A stretch of 64,000 nucleotides of DNA from Myxococcota bacterium (GTDB lineage Bacteria; Myxococcota_A; UBA9160; UBA4427), in contig JANQEL010000151.1 of NCBI GenBank assembly GCA_028278345.1, forward strand, positions 18,375 to 82,374, read 5' to 3'. The notes under the pieces were generated by a model, which worked only from the letters and a program-made list of their open reading frames with translations, made no database searches and was not told the DNA's origin. The position numbers were made by a program, and so were the translations under genes. Numbering within the stretch: position 1 is the stretch's first letter; every line of letters begins with the position of its first letter. This document shows, one piece after another, positions 46,511-54,827 of this stretch.

Positions 46511-47968
46511 ATGCATCAGACGATCTCGTTCGGACGCGCCTTCTGGCTTCCGCTGGCTGCGGGCGTGGTGTGGATGATCTGCGGCGAAGCGGCGGGCCCG
46601 CTCGGCCTGGTCCTCGCACTGCCGCCGGCCTTCATCTTCATGGTCGCCGCGTTCTTCGGCCTGCAACCCGCCGAAACGAAACGCAGCACGGGTTTTGCCG
46701 CGTTGGGCGGAGCGGCGGGCATCCTGCTCGGCGTGCTTTCGCTCCTCTTCTTCGGCTTCGTCGAAGGTCTCGTGTTGATGGGCCTTTCGGCCTGGACCTT
46801 CGTCGATGCGGGCGAGCGCGGCACGACGGCCCTCGAAGCGGTCGACGGCATCCCCGCTCCGCAACCGGGTCTGGGCTTCCACGCCGCAGTGGCAATCGAC
46901 GAAGCCCTGCTCGGCGCCATGCTCTTCATGATTCCCCTGCCGGCCAGGGGCGAAACAGCGCGCATCGCGCGCGAGGTCGACGAAGCGATCGAGATGTACG
47001 AGAGCTTCGGTTGGCTCGAGAAGCCGGTCGAGTATCACCGCGCGCCACTACCGCTCGAACTTCCCCAACTCCGCAGCGCCAGCACGCGAACGCTTCGCGG
47101 TCGCATCGACTACGAAGCGATGAGCTTCGACAGCGAGTACGAGCCGGCGCTCGGTGAGCCGGGGCGCGAACGCTGGCTCGACTACTACCCGAACCGCACG
47201 GCGCGCGCGCACGTCATGCGACACCCGGGTGCGCCGCGCCCGTGGCTCGTTTGCATCCACGGCTATCAGATGGGCAACGCGCTGGTTGATCTCGGTGCCT
47301 TCGACGCGCCCTACCTGCACGAGAAGCTCGGTTTCAACCTCGTCTTCCCCACGCTCCCCCTGCACGGCCCGCGCAAGATCGGTCGCATGAGTGGTGACGG
47401 CTTCCTGAGCGGCGATGTGCTCGATAGCATCCACGCGGAATCCCAGGGGCTGTGGGACATCCGGCGAATCCTGGGTTGGGTGCGTGCGCAGGAGGCGCCT
47501 TCGATCGGCGTCTATGGGCTTTCGTTGGGTGGCTACACGACCTCGATGCTCGTTGGCGTCGAAGACGGTCTCGACTTCGCGATCGCGGGCATTCCGATGA
47601 CCAGCATGGCGGGGACCTACTGGAACCATCTTCCCGACATGAGCGTGCGCGAGTACCTGGTGAACGGGCTCACGAAGGAGAAACTCGACGTGGTGACCCG
47701 CGTCGTCGATCCGACGCTCCTCACCCCGCGCGTCGCCCACGATCGCCTCGCGATCTTTGGTGGCGTGGGCGATCGCCTGGTGCCCGCCGAACACGTCGCC
47801 AACCTCGAACGCCACTGGCAATCGCCCGCCAGCGCGTGGTACCAGGGTTCGCACGTGACGTTCGGACGCGAACCCCACGTCCGGCGCTTGATCAGCGACA
47901 CGGCGCAGACCGTATTCGACGGGCGCCTCAGCGCGGCGCCGTCGAATGCGTTGCCTACTCCGTCCTAG
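46511..47968 (+). CDS. Alpha/beta hydrolase with N-terminal membrane domain
   Basis: This 485-residue protein has three or four membrane helices in the first 100 residues. A linker follows, then an alpha/beta hydrolase domain from about residue 230: PWLVCIHGYQMGNALVDLG (oxyanion region), the nucleophile elbow GLSLGG, a candidate acid near FGGVGDRLVP, and a final His in GSHVTFGR. The substrate is unknown; esterase or peptidase activity on an envelope compound is likely. There is no clear ribosome site before the ATG at 46511, which leaves the start somewhat open. Its TAG abuts the stop of the convergent thiolase with no spacer. Confidence 0.8.
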   Translation: MHQTISFGRAFWLPLAAGVVWMICGEAAGPLGLVLALPPAFIFMVAAFFGLQPAETKRSTGFAALGGAAGILLGVLSLLFFGFVEGLVLMGLSAWTFVDAGERGTTALEAVDGIPAPQPGLGFHAAVAIDEALLGAMLFMIPLPARGETARIAREVDEAIEMYESFGWLEKPVEYHRAPLPLELPQLRSASTRTLRGRIDYEAMSFDSEYEPALGEPGRERWLDYYPNRTARAHVMRHPGAPRPWLVCIHGYQMGNALVDLGAFDAPYLHEKLGFNLVFPTLPLHGPRKIGRMSGDGFLSGDVLDSIHAESQGLWDIRRILGWVRAQEAPSIGVYGLSLGGYTTSMLVGVEDGLDFAIAGIPMTSMAGTYWNHLPDMSVREYLVNGLTKEKLDVVTRVVDPTLLTPRVAHDRLAIFGGVGDRLVPAEHVANLERHWQSPASAWYQGSHVTFGREPHVRRLISDTAQTVFDGRLSAAPSNALPTPS

Positions 47969-49159
47969 CTAACTGGCTTTGCGATACATCGCGACCACGG
48001 CGGCACCGCCGAGGCCGAGGTTGTGTTGCAGCGCCAGCTTCGCCCCATCGACCTGCCGCTTGTCGGCTTCGCCGCGCAGCTGCCAGGTGAGTTCGGCGCA
48101 TTGGGCGAGGCCCGTGGCACCGAGCGGATGACCCTTCGAGATCAAGCCGCCGGAGGGGTTCACCACGACCTTGCCGCCGTAGGTCTGCGCGCCCGAGTCG
48201 ATGAACTCGCCCGCCTTGCCTTCTTCGCATAGACCGAGGGCTTCGTAGGTGACGACCTCGTTGGCGGCGAAGCAATCGTGGAGTTCGACGACGTCGACGT
48301 TCTCCGGGCCGAAGCCCGACTGCTCGTAGACCTTCTGGGCGGCGGCCTTCGTCATGTCGCTGCCCACCATCTTGATCATGCTTCCCTCGTAGGAGCTCGG
48401 GAAGTCGGTGGTCATCGCCATGCCGAGGATCTCGACAGCCTGATCGCGCAGGCCGTGGCTGTCGACGAAATCCTCACTCGCCACGATGGCAGCCGCGGAG
48501 CCGTCGCTCGTGGGGCAGCACTGCAGCTTGGTGAGGGGCTCGTAGACCATGGGCGCGGCCTTGATCTCTTCGAGGGTGTACTCGTCCTGGAACTGCGAGT
48601 ACGGATTGTTCACCGAGTGCTTGTGGTTCTTGTAACCGACCTTCGCGAAGTGATCGGGGGTCGTTCCGTACTTCTCCATGTGCTCGCGACCGGCGTTGCC
48701 GAACATCTGGGCGGCCGGCGGCGCCTTGGCGTCGAAGCCACGCGCTTCGTTCATCACGGCAAAGTGCTTGTCGAGGGCCATCGTGCGATCGGTGTATTTG
48801 ATGCCGAGGCTGCCCTTTTCCATCTTCTCGAAGCCCAGCGCCATCACGCACTCGGCGAGGCCGCCTTCGACGAACTGCTTCGCCATGTGGAGGGCGGTCG
48901 AACCCGTCGAGCAGTTGTTGTTGACGTTGTAGATCGGGATGCCCGAGTGGCCGAGTTCGTAGAAGGCGCGCTCGCCCGTCGTCGAATCGCCGTAGCAGTA
49001 ACCGACGGCCGCCTGCTCGATCTCTTCGAAGCGGATGCCCGCATCTTCGATCGCCTTGGTGCCGGCTTCCCGCGCCATGTCGGGGTAGTCCCAGTCGCGG
49101 CCACCGGGCTTTTCGAACTTGGTCATGCCGACGCCGACGACGAATGTCTTCCTGCCCAT
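47969..49159 (-). CDS. SCP2-type thiolase / lipid-transfer protein (acetyl-CoA acyltransferase family)
   Basis: This 396-residue protein has the nucleophilic Cys in [13 protein letters not shown], the HDCFAANE motif and the C-terminal [14 protein letters not shown] with the catalytic His. This pattern is that of SCP2/SCPx thiolases and of thiolase-like lipid-transfer proteins, which cleave 3-ketoacyl-CoA, often with branched or steroid side chains. No sterol-carrier domain is fused. It is the last gene of a run that starts at 53469, with a 24-base gap to the SDR upstream. A beta-oxidation role would fit the paired acyl-CoA dehydrogenases 9 kb away. Confidence 0.93.
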   Translation of the reverse strand: MGRKTFVVGVGMTKFEKPGGRDWDYPDMAREAGTKAIEDAGIRFEEIEQAAVGYCYGDSTTGERAFYELGHSGIPIYNVNNNCSTGSTALHMAKQFVEGGLAECVMALGFEKMEKGSLGIKYTDRTMALDKHFAVMNEARGFDAKAPPAAQMFGNAGREHMEKYGTTPDHFAKVGYKNHKHSVNNPYSQFQDEYTLEEIKAAPMVYEPLTKLQCCPTSDGSAAAIVASEDFVDSHGLRDQAVEILGMAMTTDFPSSYEGSMIKMVGSDMTKAAAQKVYEQSGFGPENVDVVELHDCFAANEVVTYEALGLCEEGKAGEFIDSGAQTYGGKVVVNPSGGLISKGHPLGATGLAQCAELTWQLRGEADKRQVDGAKLALQHNLGLGGAAVVAMYRKAS

Positions 49160-49183
49160 CTCTTTCTCCTGTTTCTTCTCTTT

Positions 49184-49981
49184 CTATATGCGGAAATGAT
49201 CTCGGATCAGGCGCAACACGAGCGAATCGGAAAACAGGCGCTTGCCGAGAGGCACGAGCTTCGAATCCGGGCCGACGGGATAGCGAAAGCGGGGCTTGCC
49301 CGCAGTGAGGGCCTTCGCGATCTCCTTCGCGACCACTTCGGGGCCGGGTGCCTTGGGGAGGGATTCGCGGATCACCTGCTCACAAGTTGCGATGCGCTCG
49401 GCGTAGTGCGAGCGCTCACCCTCGCTCCAATCCATCGCCGCGTTGAAGGGGGTGTTGATGTCGCCGGGTTCGATCAGGCTCACGCCGACGTCGTAGGGGC
49501 GCACTTCGTTGTAGAGGGAGCCGGCGATGGCCTCGACGGCCGCCTTGCTCGCCGAGTAGTGGCCCTGGAAGGGAATCGGCGCCCGACCGGCAAGCGAGCC
49601 CACGAGCACGATGCGTCCGCCGCGTCGCTCCCGCATCGCGGGCAACACGCGCCGCACGACCCGCAGCACGCCACCGATGTTCGTATCGAACTGACGCTGT
49701 GCGGCTTCCATCGAGGTTTCTTCGATGCTGCCGAAGATCCCGAAACCTGCGTTGCACACGACGCCGTCAATCACGGAACAAGCCGCTTCGACCTGCGAGA
49801 CGGCCTGGTCGACGGACCTCTCGTTGCAGACATCCATCTCGACCCACTCGATGCCACTGTCGAGTTCGGCTTCGGGCTTGCGACGACTCGTGACGAAGAC
49901 GCGAAACCCCGAACCGGCGAGCAGCTGTGCTGACGCGAGACCGATCCCCGATGTTCCGCCTGTGATCAGCACCGTGGGCAT
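49184..49981 (-). CDS. Short-chain dehydrogenase/reductase
   Basis: This 265-residue Rossmann enzyme has the cofactor motif TGGTSGIG (7-14), VCNAGFG, the catalytic Ser in VLVGSLAG, and YSASK holding the catalytic Tyr and Lys. The acidic residue ending strand two is absent (FVTSRRKPE), which favours NADPH. The substrate is unknown; position between a membrane protease and a thiolase in a lipid gene run suggests a lipid or fatty acyl ketone or alcohol. AGGAG lies 6 bases before the ATG, and the upstream gene ends 9 bases before it. Confidence 0.92.
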   Translation of the reverse strand: MPTVLITGGTSGIGLASAQLLAGSGFRVFVTSRRKPEAELDSGIEWVEMDVCNERSVDQAVSQVEAACSVIDGVVCNAGFGIFGSIEETSMEAAQRQFDTNIGGVLRVVRRVLPAMRERRGGRIVLVGSLAGRAPIPFQGHYSASKAAVEAIAGSLYNEVRPYDVGVSLIEPGDINTPFNAAMDWSEGERSHYAERIATCEQVIRESLPKAPGPEVVAKEIAKALTAGKPRFRYPVGPDSKLVPLGKRLFSDSLVLRLIRDHFRI

Positions 49982-49990
49982 GAAAAGCTC

Positions 49991-51475
49991 CTAGCGATAG
50001 ACCCAGACGATACCGAGCACGAAGAAGAGGTTGTAGATCGAATGCGCGATGGCACCCGGCACCAGGCTTCGCGCGCGCTCGAACGCGAACGCCCAGACGA
50101 AGCCACTCCAGAAGGTCATCAGGAAGCCCGGTAGCGAGTAGAAGTGGATTGCGGAGAAGAACACCGCGCTCGCGAGGGCCGAGGTGCGGGCGCCGTAGCG
50201 CGTGCGCAGGGTCGCGTAGACGAGCCCGCGAAAGAAGAGCTCTTCGAACACCGGCGTCCACACGAGATAGTCGACGGCGGTTTCGAGCACCTCGCGCGTC
50301 GAGCCCCAAATCAGGGTCTCGTCGAGCCCTTCGGCCCAATGGCCTTCGAAGCCCATCGCCCAGGTCGACCACGCGAGTGCGGACGTGCCGAGCAGGTCGA
50401 TCGAAAGTGCCACCAGGGCCACGGCGAAGAGCGTCGGCACGACTGCGTGTTCGCGCGCCCAACCGAAGAAGGAGAAGTCGCGCGCCCCCGTCGCCTCGTC
50501 CCGCGGCACCAGATGGCGAAGCACCAACCACAGCATCGGGAGGGACGCGAGCAGCGTTCCCCAGGTATAGAAGGGATCGAGCCAGGCGGGGTATTCGAGG
50601 GTCTCGCCCAAACGGCGGATCACGACGTTGTAGAGCCGATTCCAGAAGTCGGCGCGCACGATCACGGCCAGGCCCAGCGCGGTCGACCACGGCACCTCGA
50701 AATTCCCTGGAGCGGGCGAACGGCTTCGCAACCAGAAAAGAAGCAGGAAGACACCGCAGAGGATCAGCATCGCGTTGGCCGCGTTCAACAGATCGACACG
50801 ACGCAACCAGCGATAGCCGCGGCGTTCGATGTCCTTGGCGAGCTCGAGCGCCTGGTCGTGGGCTTCGCTGTTCTGCAGCAGATGAACGGCCGCGCGTTCG
50901 AGGTGCCAGTCTTCGAGTCCGGCTTCGGCGAGGCGCTCGAGGGGCTCGACGCTCGGGTTCTTGGCGCGCGCCTCCGCCCCGTAGATCGCGCGAAACGCCG
51001 CTTCCACTTCGGGGTCACCCAACATCGAGATATGTGCGATGGCGTCTTCGACCGCTCCGGTCTCGGCCAACACCACGGCGACGCGAAGCTCACTGCGTAA
51101 GAGCTGTTCTTCGCTTTCGATCCCCTGGGCCACGCGCACGCGAACCTCGCGCGCGGCATCGCGCTGCATTGCGACCGCGTACTCGAGGGAATCGCTCCGC
51201 GTGCCGTGCCACGCACGCCGCAAATCGGAGAGCGCCCCCTCGTTGTCGAGTACCTCGGCGATCTCGAGGTCGCGATTCACGATGCGCGCCGTGGTGCTAC
51301 CGGGGTCGTAGAGTCGACTCGTCGGTTCGCCCCCGATGTGCCCACCCCAACCGTCGAACATCACGAATACCCACGCGATCGCGTAGAGCACCGTGATGCG
51401 CGCATCGAACGGGTTCGCCAGCAACGTGCGTCGCGTACCTTCGGGCGGTCTCTCACTGCTTTCCACTACCGCCAT
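49991..51475 (-). CDS. CPBP-family intramembrane protease with large N-terminal extension
   Basis: This 494-residue membrane protein has a C-terminal CPBP (Rce1/CAAX-like, Abi) domain with FEELFFRG, SAIHFYSLPGF and AIAHSIYNLF, which supply the catalytic Glu pair and the His residues. About 250 residues precede it: one membrane helix near residue 30, then a soluble alpha-helical part (residues 60-225) that looks TPR-like (ESEEQLLRSELRVAVVLAETG, HLERAAVHLLQ), then further helices. Bacterial CPBP proteins process prenylated-like peptides or act in secretion and immunity. Here it lies in a lipid gene run, 22 bases after the Tam41-like gene. Confidence 0.88.
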   Translation of the reverse strand: MAVVESSERPPEGTRRTLLANPFDARITVLYAIAWVFVMFDGWGGHIGGEPTSRLYDPGSTTARIVNRDLEIAEVLDNEGALSDLRRAWHGTRSDSLEYAVAMQRDAAREVRVRVAQGIESEEQLLRSELRVAVVLAETGAVEDAIAHISMLGDPEVEAAFRAIYGAEARAKNPSVEPLERLAEAGLEDWHLERAAVHLLQNSEAHDQALELAKDIERRGYRWLRRVDLLNAANAMLILCGVFLLLFWLRSRSPAPGNFEVPWSTALGLAVIVRADFWNRLYNVVIRRLGETLEYPAWLDPFYTWGTLLASLPMLWLVLRHLVPRDEATGARDFSFFGWAREHAVVPTLFAVALVALSIDLLGTSALAWSTWAMGFEGHWAEGLDETLIWGSTREVLETAVDYLVWTPVFEELFFRGLVYATLRTRYGARTSALASAVFFSAIHFYSLPGFLMTFWSGFVWAFAFERARSLVPGAIAHSIYNLFFVLGIVWVYR

Positions 51476-51497
51476 CGCGCCTACCGTCCCTCGCGCA

Positions 51498-52478
51498 TCA
51501 GCGCCGAAGATAGACGCGCCAGATCACGGGCCAGCCGAAGATCAGGGGATGCTGTCGCTGCCGGGGCGTGAGCTCGATCGGTTCGCCCGTATGCCGTTCG
51601 AGTTTGAAGATCGCGTACGGCACCCAGTCGCCGAAGGTGAAGGCCGTCTTGAGCAAGCGCATGAGGGCGAGCGCTCGCGCGATCGGTCGCGAGAGATGCC
51701 AACGCCAACGCATCCAGTGACGACGCAGGGGCGGCATCTCGACTTCGTACGCCTGCCCTCCCCCACGCGCGCTCGCGCGTTCGATGAAGCCCGCCTGCTT
51801 GAGTTCCTCGAACGCCAGCTTGGCCGCCTCGTCGTAGCGCTCGGACGCGCTCTCGTAGAGGGTCGAAGCGATGTCGTCGCCTTCGGGCCGGCGCTCGGCG
51901 CCGTAGGTCAAGCCGAAGGCCTGCTGCCACAGGGCCGAAAGCGAGAAGCGCTGGGAGCGACCCGTCGCAGGCAGGAAGACCATCAGGCGCTGGATCAGGG
52001 TCACGATCGCCTGCGCGCCGCAGCGCGCCGCGGCCTCGCGGGCTTCGTCGTCGCGCGCGTAGACGATCCGCGCCGGTTGGGCGAAGCGCGCCCAGATGTA
52101 GGGATGAATGCACTGGGGCTCGACCGCGGATGCGAAATCCGACACCGAGAGCACCGCGTACTTCGCGCGCAGCGTCGTGCCCTCGTGCTCGGTTTCGATG
52201 TAGAAGACGTTGGGGGGCAGGATCGCGTTGCCGATCGCGAGCCAGGCCTCTTCGTAGGTGTCCCGATAGCGGTCGACGAGTACGTAGAAATCGAACACCC
52301 CCTCGTCACTTCCGCGGCGCAGGCACGAGCCGTAGAAGAGAATGCTCGAAACGTCCCCCCGTTCGTCGCGAATCGCCCGCGCGAGGGCGTGGGCGCTGGG
52401 AGAGACTTCGCCGGCCAGTTCGCGGCCCACCAGGTCGGTGAGCGGCGCTTGCGACTCGAGGGTCATCGCGGCGGCCAT
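51498..52478 (-). CDS. Tam41/MMP37-like nucleotidyltransferase, putative phosphatidate cytidylyltransferase
   Basis: This 326-residue protein has a nucleotidyltransferase core: ILFYGSCLRRGSDEGVFDFYVLVD gives the GS loop and the two acidic residues of a Pol-beta-type fold. It continues with ILPPNVFYIE, a KYAVLSVSDF block and IWARFAQPARIVY. That order of GS loop, acidic strand, K-Y-x-V-x-S and W-x-R-x-x-x-P-x-x-I is what I know from Tam41/MMP37, which makes CDP-diacylglycerol in mitochondria. Two C-terminal amphipathic segments could bind membrane. It lies 22 bases downstream of a diacylglycerol-kinase-like gene. Certainty is high for the fold, moderate for the reaction. The ATG at 52466 is an alternative start. 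Confidence 0.7.
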   Translation of the reverse strand: MAAAMTLESQAPLTDLVGRELAGEVSPSAHALARAIRDERGDVSSILFYGSCLRRGSDEGVFDFYVLVDRYRDTYEEAWLAIGNAILPPNVFYIETEHEGTTLRAKYAVLSVSDFASAVEPQCIHPYIWARFAQPARIVYARDDEAREAAARCGAQAIVTLIQRLMVFLPATGRSQRFSLSALWQQAFGLTYGAERRPEGDDIASTLYESASERYDEAAKLAFEELKQAGFIERASARGGGQAYEVEMPPLRRHWMRWRWHLSRPIARALALMRLLKTAFTFGDWVPYAIFKLERHTGEPIELTPRQRQHPLIFGWPVIWRVYLRR

Positions 52479-52500
52479 CCCGTCGGCATCCGGCCGGCGA

Positions 52501-53469
52501 TCAGCTGCGGACGAACTGGACCGTGTCGTCCGCCGTCAGCTCGACGCGGCGCCCCGGTTCGGGGTCGAACAACTCACCGTCGACCGTGAACCCACAATCG
52601 AGGCAGAGCTCGACGCGGCCGGCGTTTCGACTGGTGAACCCGTTTTCTTCGGTCACGTGACTGCGCGGCTTGCCGCGCAGGATGCCGGTGAGCGCGCTCG
52701 GGATCCGGTAGCCGTCGCTGGCGATCGTCGACCACTTCACGCCGCCGGCGCCCTCGCCCCAGAACGGACGCATGCCCGAGAAGAGGCGGTCGAGGGAGCT
52801 CGCGATGCCGAGGTAGAACTCCCCGCGCTCCTGGGGTTCGCCGTCGATGATCACCTGCACCTTGTCGGGAGACAGGATGCCTCCGGTATCCCCCACCGCG
52901 ACGCGCCCGACGAGGCCCGCGGTCACGAGGGTGGCCCCGATCGCGCCCTGGATCTTTCGCGAGCGCTCGTTGTCGAAGAGCTGGTGGTTCAGGTGGATCG
53001 CCCGGTGGATCACGCCGAGGCCGAAGAACATCCCGTATTCGGTGGTGCGATCGAGGCCGTAGCGCACCCGCAGCACCGGCCGGGGCGTGATGCGCGGCCC
53101 GAGATCGCCCTTCTCGATGTCTTCCAGCAGGCCCGCCATGCCGCGCACGGCGTCCTTGTCGCAGCCGATGTCGCAGGCCGTCATGTTGGTCCGGCCGCCG
53201 CGCAGCGGGGCGATCATCGGCACGCGGCCCTCGAAGACGTTGTTGCCGAGAATCTCGGAGAGCGCGTACTGCAAGGTGCCGTCGCCGCCGTTCACGATCA
53301 GCAGATCGACTTCCTGGCGGGCCAGATCGGACAGCGCCTCGGGGACCACGTCGGCCGAGCTGGTCTCGGCGTGGATCACGTCGGTGCGGTTCCCGATGAA
53401 CTGGAGAAGCCGCTGTACCTGCGCGTCGTTCCGCCCCGCCCGGAGGTTGTTCAGCAAGCCGATACGCAA
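52501..53469 (-). CDS. Diacylglycerol kinase-like lipid kinase (DAGK catalytic domain family)
   Basis: This protein has about 322 residues. The ATP-binding signature NGGDGTLQYAL and the LRGGRTNMTA block mark the DgkB/YegS/LCB5 fold. The C-terminal part (VELCLDCGFTVDGELFDPEP) is the usual second domain. It would phosphorylate diacylglycerol or a related lipid at the membrane. I prefer the TTG at 53469, which has GGAGAG 6 bases ahead, to a GTG at 53544; sequence between the two does not resemble the family. It is first in a run of five closely spaced genes ending at 47969. Confidence 0.88.
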   Translation of the reverse strand: MRIGLLNNLRAGRNDAQVQRLLQFIGNRTDVIHAETSSADVVPEALSDLARQEVDLLIVNGGDGTLQYALSEILGNNVFEGRVPMIAPLRGGRTNMTACDIGCDKDAVRGMAGLLEDIEKGDLGPRITPRPVLRVRYGLDRTTEYGMFFGLGVIHRAIHLNHQLFDNERSRKIQGAIGATLVTAGLVGRVAVGDTGGILSPDKVQVIIDGEPQERGEFYLGIASSLDRLFSGMRPFWGEGAGGVKWSTIASDGYRIPSALTGILRGKPRSHVTEENGFTSRNAGRVELCLDCGFTVDGELFDPEPGRRVELTADDTVQFVRS

Positions 53470-53603
53470 ATGGAACTCTCCATTCTCGATGTTGGAACGC
53501 GAGGTTGTGAGGGATGGGGATCGCTGTGGATCCTGCAGGTACACCGGGGAGTGCCGTCAGGCACACATCGCAGTTTCTTGCGGTTCGGGTCGTACCCGGG
53601 CTG

Positions 53604-54827
53604 TCACGGCTTCGTCACGGGGTTCAGGAAACTGACGATCGCGACGCCCTGGCTCTGGATTTTCGTGGGCTCCGAGTCCAAGGACGGCGGGATCGTAACC
53701 TCAAAGGTGGCGAGCGACCATACACGCCGAGGCTTGGTGGAAAGACGCGCGACGAAGCGAATCGGTCCGGGGAGATCGTCGAGTGCCTCGTATTTGAGCA
53801 GGCGTTTTGCCGTTCGAGCGTGGCCCTCGACGCGTGGTTTCTCAGCTTCTTCGGATTTCGGAGGGTTGGGGGAGAGGGTGTAACGAGCGGGAATCCAATA
53901 TGGGCCCTTATCCCCTCGTTTCGCGGCGCCTTTCGTAGCACTTCGGCCCGCGACTTCAATCTTCGACGTCGTTCCGAGCACCCGTATGCAGCGACTGAGC
54001 GTATTCTCACTGGTTTCTGTGGCGTTCTGGCCTCCCTTGGGGCTCCCGCTGGGGAAGGGCTCGGGTGCGAAGGCCAGGTCGCAGCGGGGCTCGAGCCACG
54101 CCGCCCAGCTCCGCCGGCGGTTCTTGTGGTCGAGGAACTGGACCGCGTAGAAGGGGTGGCTGCCCTGCTGGGCGTAGAGCTCGAAGCGGCGAAGGGCGAG
54201 GTCGGTCTCGTCCTTCGTCGCGACCGTGTGCGTGAGGCTCGCCTTTCCCTCCAAGGCGATCTCGTCCGCCCCTTCGAGTTCGAGGGTGCCGGTGGCGGTG
54301 GCGCCCAGAGCGAGCAGATCGACCCGGTAGCGCTTGCCCGTCACCTTGCGGGGCAGAGAGGTGAGGGCGTTCGGGGCGAAGTTCAGTCGGATTCGCACGT
54401 CCTTCTTGTTCACCCGCAGCCGATAGCGGGGTGGGTGCAGGTCGAGGTGGCTCTTTCCGACGTCGAGGTCGAGGCGATCCTTCGAGAGGGTCCAGCCACT
54501 TTCGAGGCGACCGTTGCGGAATTTGACGGCCTCGCCGCCGGGGGTGATCACGTGGCCGATCGCGGTGGCGTTGTTGTCGCCAGGACCCTGATTGGTGATC
54601 TGGAAGCGCGCGAAGATGCGATGGCCGCTTTCGAGTTCGGCGGTGAGGTCCCAGTACTGGGAGGCGTCGTTGTCGCCGAGATTCGCGGCCGCGGGTGAAG
54701 CAAGGGGGCGGGCCGGCGTCGCGTCTCCCCAGGCCGGCGAGTCGAGGACGACCCCGCCCAAGAAGAGCGCGAACGCGATGCGCAGGGCGGGATGCGCCAG
54801 GGGCGGCCAGCGCCGCAGCGAATTCAT
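53604..54827 (-). CDS. Secreted lipocalin-like (AttH/Svf1-like) protein, tentative
   Basis: This 407-residue protein has a signal peptide (MNSLRRWPPLAHPALR, hydrophobic core, cleavage after SPAWG, about residue 34). The mature part is rich in beta strands with the pattern YWDLTAELESGHRIFARFQIT and ALGHVITPGGEAV-type strands, which recalls AttH, CrtC and Svf1 lipocalin-like folds that bind lipids. I would not go beyond that. The middle has FYAVQFLDHKNRRRSWAAWLE and the end a Lys/Pro/Thr-rich region. Its ATG overlaps the stop of the CDP-alcohol phosphatidyltransferase gene by 4 bases (ATGA), so the two are coupled. Confidence 0.65.
   Translation of the reverse strand: MNSLRRWPPLAHPALRIAFALFLGGVVLDSPAWGDATPARPLASPAAANLGDNDASQYWDLTAELESGHRIFARFQITNQGPGDNNATAIGHVITPGGEAVKFRNGRLESGWTLSKDRLDLDVGKSHLDLHPPRYRLRVNKKDVRIRLNFAPNALTSLPRKVTGKRYRVDLLALGATATGTLELEGADEIALEGKASLTHTVATKDETDLALRRFELYAQQGSHPFYAVQFLDHKNRRRSWAAWLEPRCDLAFAPEPFPSGSPKGGQNATETSENTLSRCIRVLGTTSKIEVAGRSATKGAAKRGDKGPYWIPARYTLSPNPPKSEEAEKPRVEGHARTAKRLLKYEALDDLPGPIRFVARLSTKPRRVWSLATFEVTIPPSLDSEPTKIQSQGVAIVSFLNPVTKP

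Noticed and set aside
47960..47975. TAGCTA at the abutting stops of the hydrolase and thiolase genes as a regulatory palindrome
   Set aside because: It is simply two opposite TAG stop codons side by side; the CTAG shared by the stops at 57084-57087 has the same trivial cause.
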